The position numbers were made by a program, and so were the translations under genes. Below the pieces are notes generated by a model, which saw only the letters and a program-made list of their open reading frames with translations, made no database searches and was not told where the DNA came from. From Oscillospiraceae bacterium (GTDB lineage Bacteria; Bacillota; Clostridia; Oscillospirales; Ruminococcaceae), in NCBI GenBank assembly GCA_021203065.1, contig JAJQBX010000018.1, positions 124,001 through 188,000 on the forward strand: a DNA stretch of 64,000 nucleotides, in the 5' to 3' direction. Shown piece by piece: positions 1 through 7,610 of this stretch. Position 1 is the stretch's first letter. Each line of letters starts with the position of its first letter.

Positions 1-626
1 GCTACAGGGATTTCTTCGGGAATATTCTATGCAAGGGCGGTATATACGACCGCATAGATAATTTCTGCTGTGAAGATGACATGCTTGCCGCTCCTCTTTT
101 TTGTGTTCTTCGGAACGTATCAACCGATACAACCGACTACCTGAGAATGGACAGCTTTCCGATATGCGAGAGAAAAGCACTCCTGAAAGCAGGGATTTCT
201 GTTCCATACCTGATGAGCCCGATAGCTATCAACAACTCATACTATTGCGACGGAGCGATTATAGACAATGTGCCTATTTCTCCGTTAAGGCAAGTACCCT
301 TGGATCTGATTATCGTCATCCAGTTCGATAATTATGTCGATTCTCGTGAAGAAAGCAGATTTTCCTGCCCGATAATCTATCTGAACCTACAGCGTGACAA
401 CATAAGGCTCAACAGCTTTTCGATGGATTCAGGCAGTATTGACGAAATGATAAGCTATGGCGAGCAATCGGCAGATGTCATCATTTCGTATATTGAAAAC
501 CACAGCACGACTTTTCCGGACGATTTATCAAATCTTGCCGGTAAAATCAACTGCGGCATGAAGCAAGGCAGACCAAGCGGTGATGCCCTGATGCGAAGAA
601 TCAATCATTTATCAAGACTATTCTGA
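1..626 (+). CDS. patatin-like phospholipase, C-terminal part (5' end outside window)
   Basis: The reading frame is open from base 3 at the left edge, so this is the C-terminal part (about 207 residues) of a larger protein. The segment YCDGAIIDNVPI, about 85 residues after the first internal Met, matches the patatin Asp block (DG[GA]..N.P), which supplies the aspartate of the Ser-Asp dyad. The GxSxG serine elbow would lie upstream and is not visible. Patatin-like proteins are acyl hydrolases acting on membrane lipids; the substrate here is unknown. No signal peptide can be judged. It ends 16 bp before a small membrane-peptide gene, and both may share a transcript with the next gene. Family assignment is good; function is inferred from the family only. 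Confidence 0.75.
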   Translation, partial: YRDFFGNILCKGGIYDRIDNFCCEDDMLAAPLFCVLRNVSTDTTDYLRMDSFPICERKALLKAGISVPYLMSPIAINNSYYCDGAIIDNVPISPLRQVPLDLIIVIQFDNYVDSREESRFSCPIIYLNLQRDNIRLNSFSMDSGSIDEMISYGEQSADVIISYIENHSTTFPDDLSNLAGKINCGMKQGRPSGDALMRRINHLSRLF

Positions 627-642
627 GAGGAGTATATGCAAA

Positions 643-771
643 ATGAAAAAGATACTAGCAATAATAATCTCTGTCATCTTGCTTCTTGCGGCTACAACCG
701 CTTCAGCATGTGCTATTGCAAAAATAGTATCAAACAGGAAGCTTATAGAATGTGAAGACGACAACTGCTGA
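643..771 (+). CDS. 42-residue secreted or membrane-anchored peptide
   Basis: The ATG at 643 has AGGAG at 628-632, ten bases upstream. The product starts MKKILAIIISVILLLAATT, a typical signal-type hydrophobic helix, followed by a short tail rich in Lys, Glu and Asp and ending in Cys. There is a Cys after SA (SAC), but it is not a clear lipobox. The gene sits in a tight same-strand run between the patatin-like gene and the superinfection-immunity-like gene (18 bp to the next start), so it is probably co-transcribed. I do not recognise a family and assign no function. Confidence 0.5.
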   Translation: MKKILAIIISVILLLAATTASACAIAKIVSNRKLIECEDDNC

Positions 772-789
772 TAAGTAAGGAGAACGATT

Positions 790-1014
790 ATGGAAGAAGC
801 TATAGGGGCACTGATACTGATCATATTATTGATAGCACTTATTGCGGCTTGCATTGCGCTGTACTTTTTACCTACAATTATAGCCGTAAAAAATAACCAC
901 TCAAGCAAATCAACCATCATTCTTATAAACATATTCTTGGGATGGACTTTCGCCGGATGGGTAGCCACTTTCGTATGGGCTCTCGACGGCTCGACGTATC
1001 AGCGAAATGGATAA
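790..1014 (+). CDS. superinfection-immunity family membrane peptide
   Basis: A 74-residue protein with AAGGAG just upstream of the ATG. It has two hydrophobic helices, about residues 5-30 and 42-65, joined by a short polar loop. The stretch LYFLPTIIAVKNNH followed by NIFLGWTFAGWVATFVWAL is the hallmark of the Imm_superinfect family, named after phage T4 Imm, which blocks DNA entry of a second phage. Bacterial members are common and few have been tested, so a role in phage exclusion is only suggested by the family. It closes the operon with the two preceding genes and is followed by a hairpin at 1063-1096. Confidence 0.7.
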   Translation: MEEAIGALILIILLIALIAACIALYFLPTIIAVKNNHSSKSTIILINIFLGWTFAGWVATFVWALDGSTYQRNG

Positions 1015-1062
1015 ATTGTCGTAAAAGCAGTAAGTTACAATTTTCATGACATAGAGTAAGAA

Positions 1063-1096
1063 CCAAGCCGTAGCAAAATTAATTGTTACGGCTTGG
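1063..1096 (+). terminator. hairpin terminator after the immunity-peptide gene
   Basis: The 14-base arm CCAAGCCGTAGCAA at 1063-1076 pairs with TTGTTACGGCTTGG at 1083-1096 with a single G-T wobble, and CTCTTTGT follows. The stem is strong; the T-tract is short. It lies between this plus-strand operon and the convergent lipoprotein gene. Confidence 0.6.
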
Positions 1097-1124
1097 CTCT
1101 TTGTACTTAAATATGGGTGTGTGT

Positions 1125-1511
1125 TTAGTTTTCTGTCAATCCCTGATATTCCCCATCCACCCGCAAAATTGCGGCATAATAAGTGCCATCAATCTCTACA
1201 AGATAGACGTTCTCCGTCTCCTGCGGAGCATAAGCATACATCGGCATATCGGTCTCAGAGTAAACAACTTCATAAGTATTGTTGCCGGTGGATTCAAGGA
1301 AACCAATGAAGTCTCCGCAGAGGTCGGCGGTGAGCTCACTGGGAAGCCCGCAGGCTTCAAGCACACTCCCCTCACCCGTTTCTCCCGCTCCGCAAATCCA
1401 GTATTCGTTGCCGTTGTAGTAGAGCTTCTGGGCAGTGTCGCCGGTGGTGCAGGCGGTGAAGCAGAGGGTTGCTGTTACGATTGCTAAAACTATAGATAAT
1501 ATTTTTCTCAT
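1125..1511 (-). CDS. putative lipoprotein, unknown function
   Basis: A 128-residue protein beginning MRKILSIVLAIVTATLCFTAC. The signal helix ends in a lipobox-like LCFTAC, so the mature protein would start at Cys21 and be lipid-anchored outside the membrane. The rest is acidic and shows no family I recognise; GNEYWICGAGE and the Tyr-rich C-terminal part suggest a small beta-rich domain. A GGAGG-type site precedes the ATG. It lies 76 bp downstream of the XRE/membrane regulator on the same strand and may be transcribed with it. Confidence 0.6.
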   Translation of the reverse strand: MRKILSIVLAIVTATLCFTACTTGDTAQKLYYNGNEYWICGAGETGEGSVLEACGLPSELTADLCGDFIGFLESTGNNTYEVVYSETDMPMYAYAPQETENVYLVEIDGTYYAAILRVDGEYQGLTEN

Positions 1512-1587
1512 GGTGATGCCTCCTTAAATCGTTCTCTATAAGTAATACAATTTGGGAGGCGGGATTATTGCATCTGAGAAAAATTTT

Positions 1588-2550
1588 TTACTTTTTCACT
1601 GCTGAGAGGATAGTGCGGAGGGCGGCGAATAGGGCGGCGGCGATGGGGAAGATGATCCACGAGATTCCCCAATTCAGGGCACCGGTGAAGCTGACTGCAA
1701 GATATATTGTGACGACTATCAGCCAGTAGGCTTTGGTGAATACTTCAAGGCGCTTTTCCTCCTGCTTATTCTCAACCGTAAAATCTCCCTGCTGTAGGAG
1801 GGTGTCATAGCCTTCCTTGCGGTTGGCGACACGGACAATCATGTACACACCGAGGGCGATAAGTGCAAGCATAAGGGCACACGCAAAGCCATCAATGCCT
1901 TCAATTACAGCGGTAATAACCACAAACGGCACGACTGAAATCACGCAGAGTGCCACTCCGAAAGCGATTCCTCTATAGAAAATCGGGCGATACTCTTTCA
2001 GTTCCTTCTCAACTATGCCGGCAACGCCGTAGGAAAGGCGGAATTCCTCTTTTTCGAGATATTCGTATTCCTCCATCTTCAGACCGTTCGTGATAAAGAT
2101 AATAACAGCAATCGCTATTATCACGAACAGCGCAACCAACCCGACTGCATTTCCGACATCTGAACCATCGGCAACCAGACCATTGGCAACCAGAAGCGGC
2201 ACGGGAGAGAGGATGCAGAGAGCCACGCCAAGGGCGAAACGCTTCGCACTGCGTCCCACCAATGAAAGATATTCAGTCGCCGTTTCGAGGGAGATTTCCC
2301 GGATGCTGTCCGGCTGAAACTCATCCACAACAACCTCTGCGGGGAGTTCTTCGACCTCGTCTTTAAGAAGGTAGTCGGTGCTGACGCCGTAAATCTCGGA
2401 TATTTTCAAAATCTTGTCGATTTCGGGGATGGAGCTACCCGATTCCCATTTGGAGACCGACTGGCGGGAGACGTCGAGCTTCTCCGCAAGGTCTTCCTGA
2501 CTGAGCCCTGCCTTGGTTCTGAGGGCTAAAAGTTTTTCCGATAAAATCAT
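1588..2550 (-). CDS. XRE-family HTH regulator fused to a membrane domain
   Basis: The start is placed at the ATG at 2550 (MILSEKLLALRTKAG) because AAAGGAAA lies just upstream and the HTH begins at once; the frame stays open further upstream but lacks HTH homology there. It gives 320 residues. Residues 5-60 form a Cro/CI HTH (LSQEDLAEKLDVSRQSVSKWE). After an acidic linker come several hydrophobic segments, grouped as two helices near 105-155, two near 195-240 and two at the C terminus. This HTH-plus-membrane architecture is common in Firmicutes and is thought to couple envelope state to transcription. A perfect CCCGAA/TTCGGG hairpin lies at 2571-2586, upstream of the start. Confidence 0.75.
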   Translation of the reverse strand: MILSEKLLALRTKAGLSQEDLAEKLDVSRQSVSKWESGSSIPEIDKILKISEIYGVSTDYLLKDEVEELPAEVVVDEFQPDSIREISLETATEYLSLVGRSAKRFALGVALCILSPVPLLVANGLVADGSDVGNAVGLVALFVIIAIAVIIFITNGLKMEEYEYLEKEEFRLSYGVAGIVEKELKEYRPIFYRGIAFGVALCVISVVPFVVITAVIEGIDGFACALMLALIALGVYMIVRVANRKEGYDTLLQQGDFTVENKQEEKRLEVFTKAYWLIVVTIYLAVSFTGALNWGISWIIFPIAAALFAALRTILSAVKK

Positions 2551-2775
2551 AGTAAGGTTTCCTTTCTTTGCCCGAATCTGTTCGGGTTCTGCCAATATTG
2601 TAGCAAAAACTGCGGTTGCAGACCACCAATCGGGGTTGGAAATTTCGGGATTTCGACGCAACTGACGGTTGCAAAACCGCTAAACTGCGTTTCCACGCCG
2701 CAAGTATACCATAAAAGCGTTTAAATATCAATAGTTGGTGGGGAAACTTAATATATTCTTAATGATTGTAAAGGC

Positions 2776-2813
2776 TTGACTTTTGACATGTAACTCCATT
2801 ATAATAATGGTGT
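2776..2813 (+). promoter_or_regulatory. merR promoter with MerR-type operator
   Basis: A -35 TTGACT at 2776-2781 and a -10 TATAAT at 2800-2805 are spaced by 18 bp. A 21-bp near-perfect palindrome at 2793-2813 (arms ACTCCATTAT and ATAATGGTGT around a central A) overlaps the -10. The same palindrome in perfect form sits in the MATE promoter at 5106-5126, so the MerR protein encoded here probably binds both. Autoregulation is inferred. Confidence 0.7.
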
Positions 2814-2826
2814 ATAAGGAGGGCTT

Positions 2827-3633
2827 ATGAAAGATTATCTTACCATCAGCGAATTTGCGAGGCTTCGGGGCGTTAATATCAATTCGCTTCTTTACTATGA
2901 GAAGCTTGGGATACTGATGCCTGCTTATGTTGAGCCGAGGACGAAATATCGGTATTATGCGACAGAACAGCTGTCGACCTTGGACATTATACTTCTTTGC
3001 ATAAGCCTTGACATACCGCTCAAGGAGCTTCGGGAGTATCAGGACGAGGGAGCTTTCTGGCAGAAGAAGATGCTCGAGGACGGGAGGCGGATTGCGGAGG
3101 AGAAAATTTGCAGGATGCAGACCGACCTTAAGAAGATCGAATACACGATGAAGTGTCAGGAGGAGCAGGACAGGTTTTCAACCTGCTCCGGAATCTATAG
3201 ACGGGAGATTTCGAAGAGATTCTTTATTGTCGAGGAGTATGTCGGGGAGCTTAAGAACATCACCCAGTTCGGGGGGATTTCGACCGGGCTTTTTGACTAT
3301 GCCGAGAGAAAAGGGTTCTCTGCCGTACTGCCGACAGGATTTATGTTTGCAATCGACGGAGGCGAGGTAAGGCAGTATCTCTACTATGAAGTCCTGCCGC
3401 CTGAGAAAGAGGACGAAAAAGTTATTGAGATTCCCGGTGGGCTCTGCTCCTGCTTGCAGATTGAGTTTGAGCCGGAAATGAAGCACATTGAGTTTATCGA
3501 GGAGAACTTCGGGAAGTCGGAAAAGCGGCTCGCCATCGTTTCAAATCTTCTCCGGGACAAGCTACAGATTGATACAAGGTATAACGAGATTCAGGTTTAT
3601 GACGGATATACAATACCGGACAGCCACGATTAA
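2827..3633 (+). CDS. MerR-family regulator with effector-binding C-terminal domain
   Basis: A 268-residue protein with AAGGAGG upstream of the ATG. The N-terminal winged HTH is typical of MerR (TISEFARLRGVNINSLLYYEK, then TKYRYYATEQLSTLDIILL), followed by a dimerisation helix rich in Glu and Arg near residues 75-115. The C-terminal 150 residues resemble the BltR/GyrI-like effector-binding half seen in multidrug-sensing MerR regulators. The convergent MATE pump gene is the obvious target: both promoters carry one palindrome and the pump promoter has the 19-bp spacer that MerR regulators correct by twisting DNA. The ligand is probably a drug or bile-like compound; this is inference. Confidence 0.85.
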   Translation: MKDYLTISEFARLRGVNINSLLYYEKLGILMPAYVEPRTKYRYYATEQLSTLDIILLCISLDIPLKELREYQDEGAFWQKKMLEDGRRIAEEKICRMQTDLKKIEYTMKCQEEQDRFSTCSGIYRREISKRFFIVEEYVGELKNITQFGGISTGLFDYAERKGFSAVLPTGFMFAIDGGEVRQYLYYEVLPPEKEDEKVIEIPGGLCSCLQIEFEPEMKHIEFIEENFGKSEKRLAIVSNLLRDKLQIDTRYNEIQVYDGYTIPDSHD

Positions 3634-3653
3634 GTGACTGCCCGGTATTTTTT
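3613..3653 (+). terminator. intrinsic terminator overlapping the merR 3' end
   Basis: ATACCGGACAG at 3613-3623 pairs with CTGCCCGGTAT at 3638-3648 and runs straight into a T-tract. The last codons and stop of merR lie within the hairpin. The convergent MATE gene ends at 3658. Confidence 0.75.
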
Positions 3654-3657
3654 GGAT

Positions 3658-5064
3658 TCAAGAAAGGAGAGATGATTTTTCTTCGCTGAAAATCTTTTTC
3701 CAGTAAATTCTCAGGAGCACAACGGAGATTATGAATGCAATTCCGTCGGCGATCGGTTCTGCCCATAAGGGACCGGTTACTCCGATAGTATATGCGAGCG
3801 CAACCATTCCGACCGGGACAAGAAGTATCTGCTTGACAAATGTGTTGACGAAAGCCTGTCGGGGTCTTCCGACTGACTGGAAGAAGATGCTGGTGCAGGT
3901 CTGAAGACCGTTGCAGACGCAGAGCATCAGGAAGATTCTTATGCACATGACGGCGAATTCGTTGTAGAGCTCCGATTCTGAGCCGAAAAGCGAGATTATC
4001 GACATCGGGAAGCCCTCGAAAACTATTGTAGCAAGAGCCATGAAAGCTGCGCTCGAGATTACTGCTATCTTGAATGTCTTCTTGGTGCGCTCATACTTCC
4101 CTGCCCCGTAGTTATAGCCGATTATCGGCTGGGAGCCGGTTATTATGCCCTGAACGACGTTTACGACGACCTGATTTACTTTTATCGTGATTCCGATTGC
4201 CGCAACGGTGATGTCAGAACCGTACTTCGAGAGCTCGCCCTGAATGGCGAGCATGTTGTTTGCTATAGCGTAGATGAGTGCATAGGAGAGCTGCAAAACA
4301 CATGTTGAAACTCCGAGACCTGCGATGGTCTTGATTGCCTGAAAGTTGGGTCGAAAGTACTCTTTTTTGATGTCGATGGTTTTGAAACGGGGAATGTATG
4401 CCAAGACCCAGATAACGTTTATAGTCTGCCCCAAGAGAGTTGCGAACGCCGCACCCTTTACTCCCCAGCCGAAGCCGATGCAGAAAAGTGCATCGAGGAG
4501 GATATTTGAGCCGCAGGCAACCAAGAGTCCTACCATTCCATAGGTCGCTCCGCCGTCAACACGGATGCAGGATGTGACAGGGTTTAAAATCGCCATGAAC
4601 GGGAAGCCTAAGACTATTATGTAGCCGTACTGCATTGCATAGGAAAGGGAATTTTCCGACGCTCCGAATAGTAAGCACAGGGGCTTCATGAAGATAAGCG
4701 AAATCGCCATGATGACGAGCCCCAGTATAAACGACATCAGAAAAGCATTGCACACGCCTCTTGATGCGCTTTCACGGTTTCCTCTGCCTAATTGCAGGCT
4801 GGCGTAGGATGAACAGCCGTCTCCCCAGAGGATTGCAACTGCAAGCATTATCACCATCAGAGGGTTTACAATGTTGGTTGCGGCGTTGCCGAGGTAGCCT
4901 ACTGTCTGACCTATAAAAATCTGGTCTACAATATTATATAGTGCGTTCACAACCAAGGCGATAGTTGCGGGAACAGCATAGTGTGGGATGAGCTTTCTTA
5001 TCGGATCTGTCCCGAGCGGGTTTTGGGCAAGCCCATCGCTTTCAATAGCATTTTCTTCTGTCAT
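3658..5064 (-). CDS. MATE-family multidrug efflux transporter
   Basis: The start is set at the ATG at 5064 (MTEENAIESDG), behind a GGAGGAGG-like site; 28 upstream in-frame codons are ignored because they cover the promoter. It gives 468 residues with about twelve hydrophobic segments in two halves. Typical MatE features are PLGTDPIRKLIPHYAVPATIALVVNALYN in pieces near the N terminus and GSQPIIGYNYGAGKYER in the second half, close to the MepA/CDF branch. MATE pumps export cationic drugs using Na+ or H+ gradients at the cell membrane. The minus-strand promoter at 5099-5129 carries a perfect palindrome that also occurs upstream of the convergent merR gene, so regulation by that MerR is very likely. 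Confidence 0.9.
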   Translation of the reverse strand: MTEENAIESDGLAQNPLGTDPIRKLIPHYAVPATIALVVNALYNIVDQIFIGQTVGYLGNAATNIVNPLMVIMLAVAILWGDGCSSYASLQLGRGNRESASRGVCNAFLMSFILGLVIMAISLIFMKPLCLLFGASENSLSYAMQYGYIIVLGFPFMAILNPVTSCIRVDGGATYGMVGLLVACGSNILLDALFCIGFGWGVKGAAFATLLGQTINVIWVLAYIPRFKTIDIKKEYFRPNFQAIKTIAGLGVSTCVLQLSYALIYAIANNMLAIQGELSKYGSDITVAAIGITIKVNQVVVNVVQGIITGSQPIIGYNYGAGKYERTKKTFKIAVISSAAFMALATIVFEGFPMSIISLFGSESELYNEFAVMCIRIFLMLCVCNGLQTCTSIFFQSVGRPRQAFVNTFVKQILLVPVGMVALAYTIGVTGPLWAEPIADGIAFIISVVLLRIYWKKIFSEEKSSLLS

Positions 5065-5098
5065 ATAAGTTCCTCCTCCATTAAAAGCTATCTTTTCT

Positions 5099-5129
5099 AT
5101 TGTAAACTCCATTATAATAATGGAGTCAA
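5099..5129 (-). promoter_or_regulatory. MATE promoter with perfect MerR operator and 19-bp spacer
   Basis: Reading the minus strand, the -35 TTGACT lies at 5129-5124 and the -10 TACAAT at 5104-5099, with a 19-bp spacer. The spacer is filled by a perfect palindrome at 5106-5126 (arms ACTCCATTAT and ATAATGGAGT). A 19-bp spacer with a centred dyad is the classic layout of a MerR-activated promoter. Confidence 0.8.
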
Positions 5130-5188
5130 GAGGGTTTTGAATTTTCATCTTTCTTTCACAGATGGAGGCTTAAATTTTCCGGGAGTTA

Positions 5189-5217
5189 TTGACATATGTC
5201 ATAAACAGGAGTATAAT
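5189..5217 (+). promoter_or_regulatory. consensus promoter with palindrome over the -35
   Basis: Perfect TTGACA at 5189-5194, 17-bp spacer and perfect TATAAT at 5212-5217. The 12-bp perfect palindrome TGACATATGTCA at 5190-5201 overlaps the -35, a plausible repressor site. It drives the DUF134-NifX gene starting at 5245. The DUF134 HTH itself is a candidate regulator; this is untested. Confidence 0.7.
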
Positions 5218-5244
5218 ATAAGCCGTAATAAGCGAGGTGATTTG

Positions 5245-6033
5245 ATGCCGAGACCGGTTAAATGCAGAACTATCTGCGAGATGCCGAAGACTCTTGAATT
5301 TGCGCCGTTGACTGCGTGGGAGGAAGATGAGCTTGTTATTCTGACTGTCGACGAATTCGAGACAATATGCCTCATCGACAACGAGGGACTGTCTCAGGAG
5401 GAGTGCGCCGGGAGGATGCAGGTTGCAAGGACGACGGTGCAGAAGATTTACGATTCGGCGAGGAAGAAGCTTGCAAACGCTCTTGTTAACGGGCTTCCAC
5501 TTAAGATTGAGGGCGGAGAGTACCGTACATGCGACGGCACAAATCACCTTTGCAGTGCAAGATGCCATGTGGCAAATTGCCGCAGCAGAATAGAACACAC
5601 TCTTACTAAATTGAAGGGAGAAAATACAATGAGAATTGCAGTTACCTATGAAAATGGTCAGGTTTTCCAGCATTTCGGGCACACCCAAACATTCAAGATT
5701 TTTGACGTTGAGGACGGAAAGATTATCTCGGCGGACGTTGTCAGCACCAACGGACAGGGTCACGGTGCGCTGGCTGATCTTCTCAACGAGATTCAGACAG
5801 ATGTTATCATCTGCGGAGGAATCGGCGCAGGAGCAAAGAATGCCCTTGAGAATGTCGGAATAAAGATGTATGGCGGAGTTACCGGCGACGCTGACGAGGC
5901 TGTAAATGCTTACCTTGCAGGAAACCTTGACTATAACCCCGATGTCAAGTGCGACCACCATTCGGAGGAGCACCATCACGACCATGATTGTGGCGATAAT
6001 CATGAGTGCAAGCACGGGCACTGTGGGGAATAA
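5245..6033 (+). CDS. DUF134 HTH protein fused to NifX/NifB-like dinitrogenase-cofactor domain
   Basis: The start at 5245 (MPRPVKCRTICEMP) follows AGCGAGGTG and the promoter at 5189-5217. Residues 1-95 are a DUF134/UPF0251 domain: Cys-containing N terminus, then a sigma-region-4-like HTH (LSQEECAGRMQVARTTVQKIY). A short Cys-rich hinge follows (CDGTNHLCSARCHVANC). From Met129 (MRIAVTYENGQVFQHFGH) comes a dinitrogenase Fe-Mo cofactor domain with CGGIGAGAKNAL, ending in a His-rich tail with several HH and HHH clusters. Members bind metal or Fe-S clusters and occur outside nitrogen fixers. AAGGGAG lies just before the Met129 codon (5629), so the C-terminal half may also be made alone. A metal or redox-linked regulator is the best guess. 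Confidence 0.85.
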   Translation: MPRPVKCRTICEMPKTLEFAPLTAWEEDELVILTVDEFETICLIDNEGLSQEECAGRMQVARTTVQKIYDSARKKLANALVNGLPLKIEGGEYRTCDGTNHLCSARCHVANCRSRIEHTLTKLKGENTMRIAVTYENGQVFQHFGHTQTFKIFDVEDGKIISADVVSTNGQGHGALADLLNEIQTDVIICGGIGAGAKNALENVGIKMYGGVTGDADEAVNAYLAGNLDYNPDVKCDHHSEEHHHDHDCGDNHECKHGHCGE

Positions 6034-6046
6034 ATCCACGAGCTTT

Positions 6047-6084
6047 AGCCTTCCCGTCCGTAATATCACCGTTCGGCGAAGGCT
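6047..6084 (+). terminator. hairpin after the DUF134-NifX gene
   Basis: AGCCTTCCCG at 6047-6056 pairs with CGGCGAAGGCT at 6074-6084 with one bulge. The T-run after it is short (TTTAG), so termination may be partial, leaving some readthrough into the SDR gene at 6116. Confidence 0.45.
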
Positions 6085-6115
6085 TTAGAAATACAAAATT
6101 TAAGGAGAGTTCAAT

Positions 6116-6871
6116 ATGGACCGATTAAAAGGAAAGGTATCTCTGATTACCGGCGCAAACTCTGGTATCGGACGCAGAACAGCAGAGGTTTTCGCTGAGG
6201 AGGGCTCAGATCTCATTCTCGTCGCAAGAAGAATGGAGAAGCTTCTCGAAGTTGAGGAGTACTGCAAGTCAAAGGGCGTCAGGGCTATCTCTGTTTCCGC
6301 AGACGTCACAAAGCTTGAAGACTGCGAGCGTGCTGTTCAGGCTGCTATCGACGAATTCGGAAGAATCGACGTTCTGGTCAACAACGCCGGTATCGCAGAC
6401 GACTTCCAGTCAGTAACCTATGTCTCCCACGAGTTCTGGGACAAGGTTGTCAAGCTCGACCTCTACAGTGTCTTCTACATGATGAAAGAGGCACTTAAGT
6501 ATATGGTTCCCGCAGGCAAGGGAAGCATCATCAACATTTCCTCAATCGGCGGCACACGCTCGGTTGCGGGCGTTTCCTACTCAGCAGCCAAGGCTGGCGT
6601 TATTGCGGCTACCAAGAACGTTGCTCTCCAGTTCGCAGGAACCGACATCAGAGCTAACGTTGTTGCTCCCGGTCCTACCCCGTCTCCTCTCTGGGACATG
6701 ATGGGCGACGTCGACGTGAAGATGGCTGAGATTTCCGACAAGCACATCGACCGCACCTTACAGCCCGCAACCTCTGACGATCAGGCAAAGGCAATTCTCT
6801 ACTTTGCAAGCGACGATTCCATCGCCGTCACCGGTCAGACTATTGTGGTTGACAGAGGTACTTCACTCTGA
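6116..6871 (+). CDS. short-chain dehydrogenase/reductase
   Basis: A 251-residue classical SDR with AAGGAGAG before the ATG. Visible motifs are the nucleotide-binding TGANSGIG at residues 12-19, NNAG at 89-92, Ser142 or Ser143 in the INISS strand, and the catalytic Tyr155-x3-Lys159 (YSAAK). RR after the glycine motif and the basic RRMEK segment fit NADP(H) preference, though this is weak evidence. Length and layout match FabG/7-alpha-hydroxysteroid-dehydrogenase-type enzymes; the substrate cannot be deduced. It stands alone between a weak hairpin and a strong terminator at 6901-6930. Confidence 0.85.
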   Translation: MDRLKGKVSLITGANSGIGRRTAEVFAEEGSDLILVARRMEKLLEVEEYCKSKGVRAISVSADVTKLEDCERAVQAAIDEFGRIDVLVNNAGIADDFQSVTYVSHEFWDKVVKLDLYSVFYMMKEALKYMVPAGKGSIINISSIGGTRSVAGVSYSAAKAGVIAATKNVALQFAGTDIRANVVAPGPTPSPLWDMMGDVDVKMAEISDKHIDRTLQPATSDDQAKAILYFASDDSIAVTGQTIVVDRGTSL

Positions 6872-6900
6872 TTTTCGGACGATTTTTTCGGACTTAACTT

Positions 6901-6930
6901 AAAACCCGTCGCAGATTTGCGGCGGGTTTT
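6901..6930. terminator. bidirectional terminator between SDR and GNAT genes
   Basis: AAAACCCGTCGCA at 6901-6913 pairs with TGCGGCGGGTTTT at 6918-6930 with one wobble. A and T runs flank both sides, so it can end both the plus-strand SDR transcript and the minus-strand GNAT transcript. Confidence 0.8.
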
Positions 6931-6943
6931 GCTGTCTGAAAAA

Positions 6944-7354
6944 TTATCTCTTATCCGAAAAGTTGCAGAGCTGCAGGCAAGCTCCGTCCTCCATCTGCTT
7001 AAAGCCGAAACGCTCATAGAAAGCGGCGTTTTTGCTCTCCTCCGGCATTACTTCGATATAGAGGAAGTTTTTATACTTCTCTTTCACCATCTCGATCATG
7101 TGGTTCGCTATCCCCTGATGACGGTAGTCGGGGTGGACGATGACATAGTGCATATAGGCGAGCATTTCGCTGTCATCGATGACCCGGACGAGCCCGACAA
7201 GACGGTCGCCGTCCCATGCGGTGATGACGGTTGACGAGTTCATGAGGGCTTTGTGAAGCCGGGTCGGATACTGCCCCGAAACCCAGTTTTCGGAGAGGAA
7301 GAGGGATTGGACTTGCTGAACGGTGAAGATTTTTTGGGTGGTGTAGGTAATCAT
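6944..7354 (-). CDS. GNAT-family N-acetyltransferase
   Basis: The start is the ATG at 7354 (MITYTTQKIF) behind TAAGGAGC; 54 further in-frame codons upstream run through the end of the DUF3791 gene and are not counted. It gives 136 residues. The acetyl-CoA pyrophosphate loop appears as VHPDYRHQGIANHMIEM (Q/RxxGxG/A type), followed by the FYERFGF C-terminal strand common in GNATs. GNATs transfer an acetyl group from acetyl-CoA to amines of small molecules or proteins; the target here is unknown. It follows the DUF3791/DUF3990 genes on the same strand with about 40 bp between. Confidence 0.85.
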   Translation of the reverse strand: MITYTTQKIFTVQQVQSLFLSENWVSGQYPTRLHKALMNSSTVITAWDGDRLVGLVRVIDDSEMLAYMHYVIVHPDYRHQGIANHMIEMVKEKYKNFLYIEVMPEESKNAAFYERFGFKQMEDGACLQLCNFSDKR

Positions 7355-7394
7355 GGGGTGCTCCTTAATGCTGATTTGGGATATTATAGCTTTA

Positions 7395-7607
7395 CTATGC
7401 ATATTCTCCGGCTTTTTCCTGACAGAACAGTCCAAAGATAAATAGTGCCGATTGTCCATATAAGCCTGTATCAGAATCGGATAATGATTCAGCCGTTCCG
7501 GAAGTATAGAACTCATCCATAGCCTCTTCTTCCGAAATGCTATATTTCTCTGAAATCATCCTGATGATCTCCGGTATCAGGGTCGCTCTTATTGTTGCAT
7601 GTTCCAT
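7395..7607 (-). CDS. DUF3791 small protein (second copy in the module)
   Basis: A 70-residue protein with GGAGG upstream of the ATG at 7607, only 3 bp after the DUF3990 gene. It is all-helical with the DUF3791 signature (IRMISEKYSISEEEAMDEFYTSG, then LYGQSALFIFGLF). It resembles the 67-residue protein encoded upstream of the DUF3990 gene, so the enzyme is flanked by one small partner on each side. In such modules the small proteins are predicted antitoxins or cofactors; this is known from genomic context only. Confidence 0.7.
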   Translation of the reverse strand: MEHATIRATLIPEIIRMISEKYSISEEEAMDEFYTSGTAESLSDSDTGLYGQSALFIFGLFCQEKAGEYA

Positions 7608-7610
7608 AAG

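Noticed and set aside
5170-6069. 299-codon open frame on the minus strand
   Set aside because: Antisense to the DUF134-NifX gene; composition is that of a reversed coding strand.
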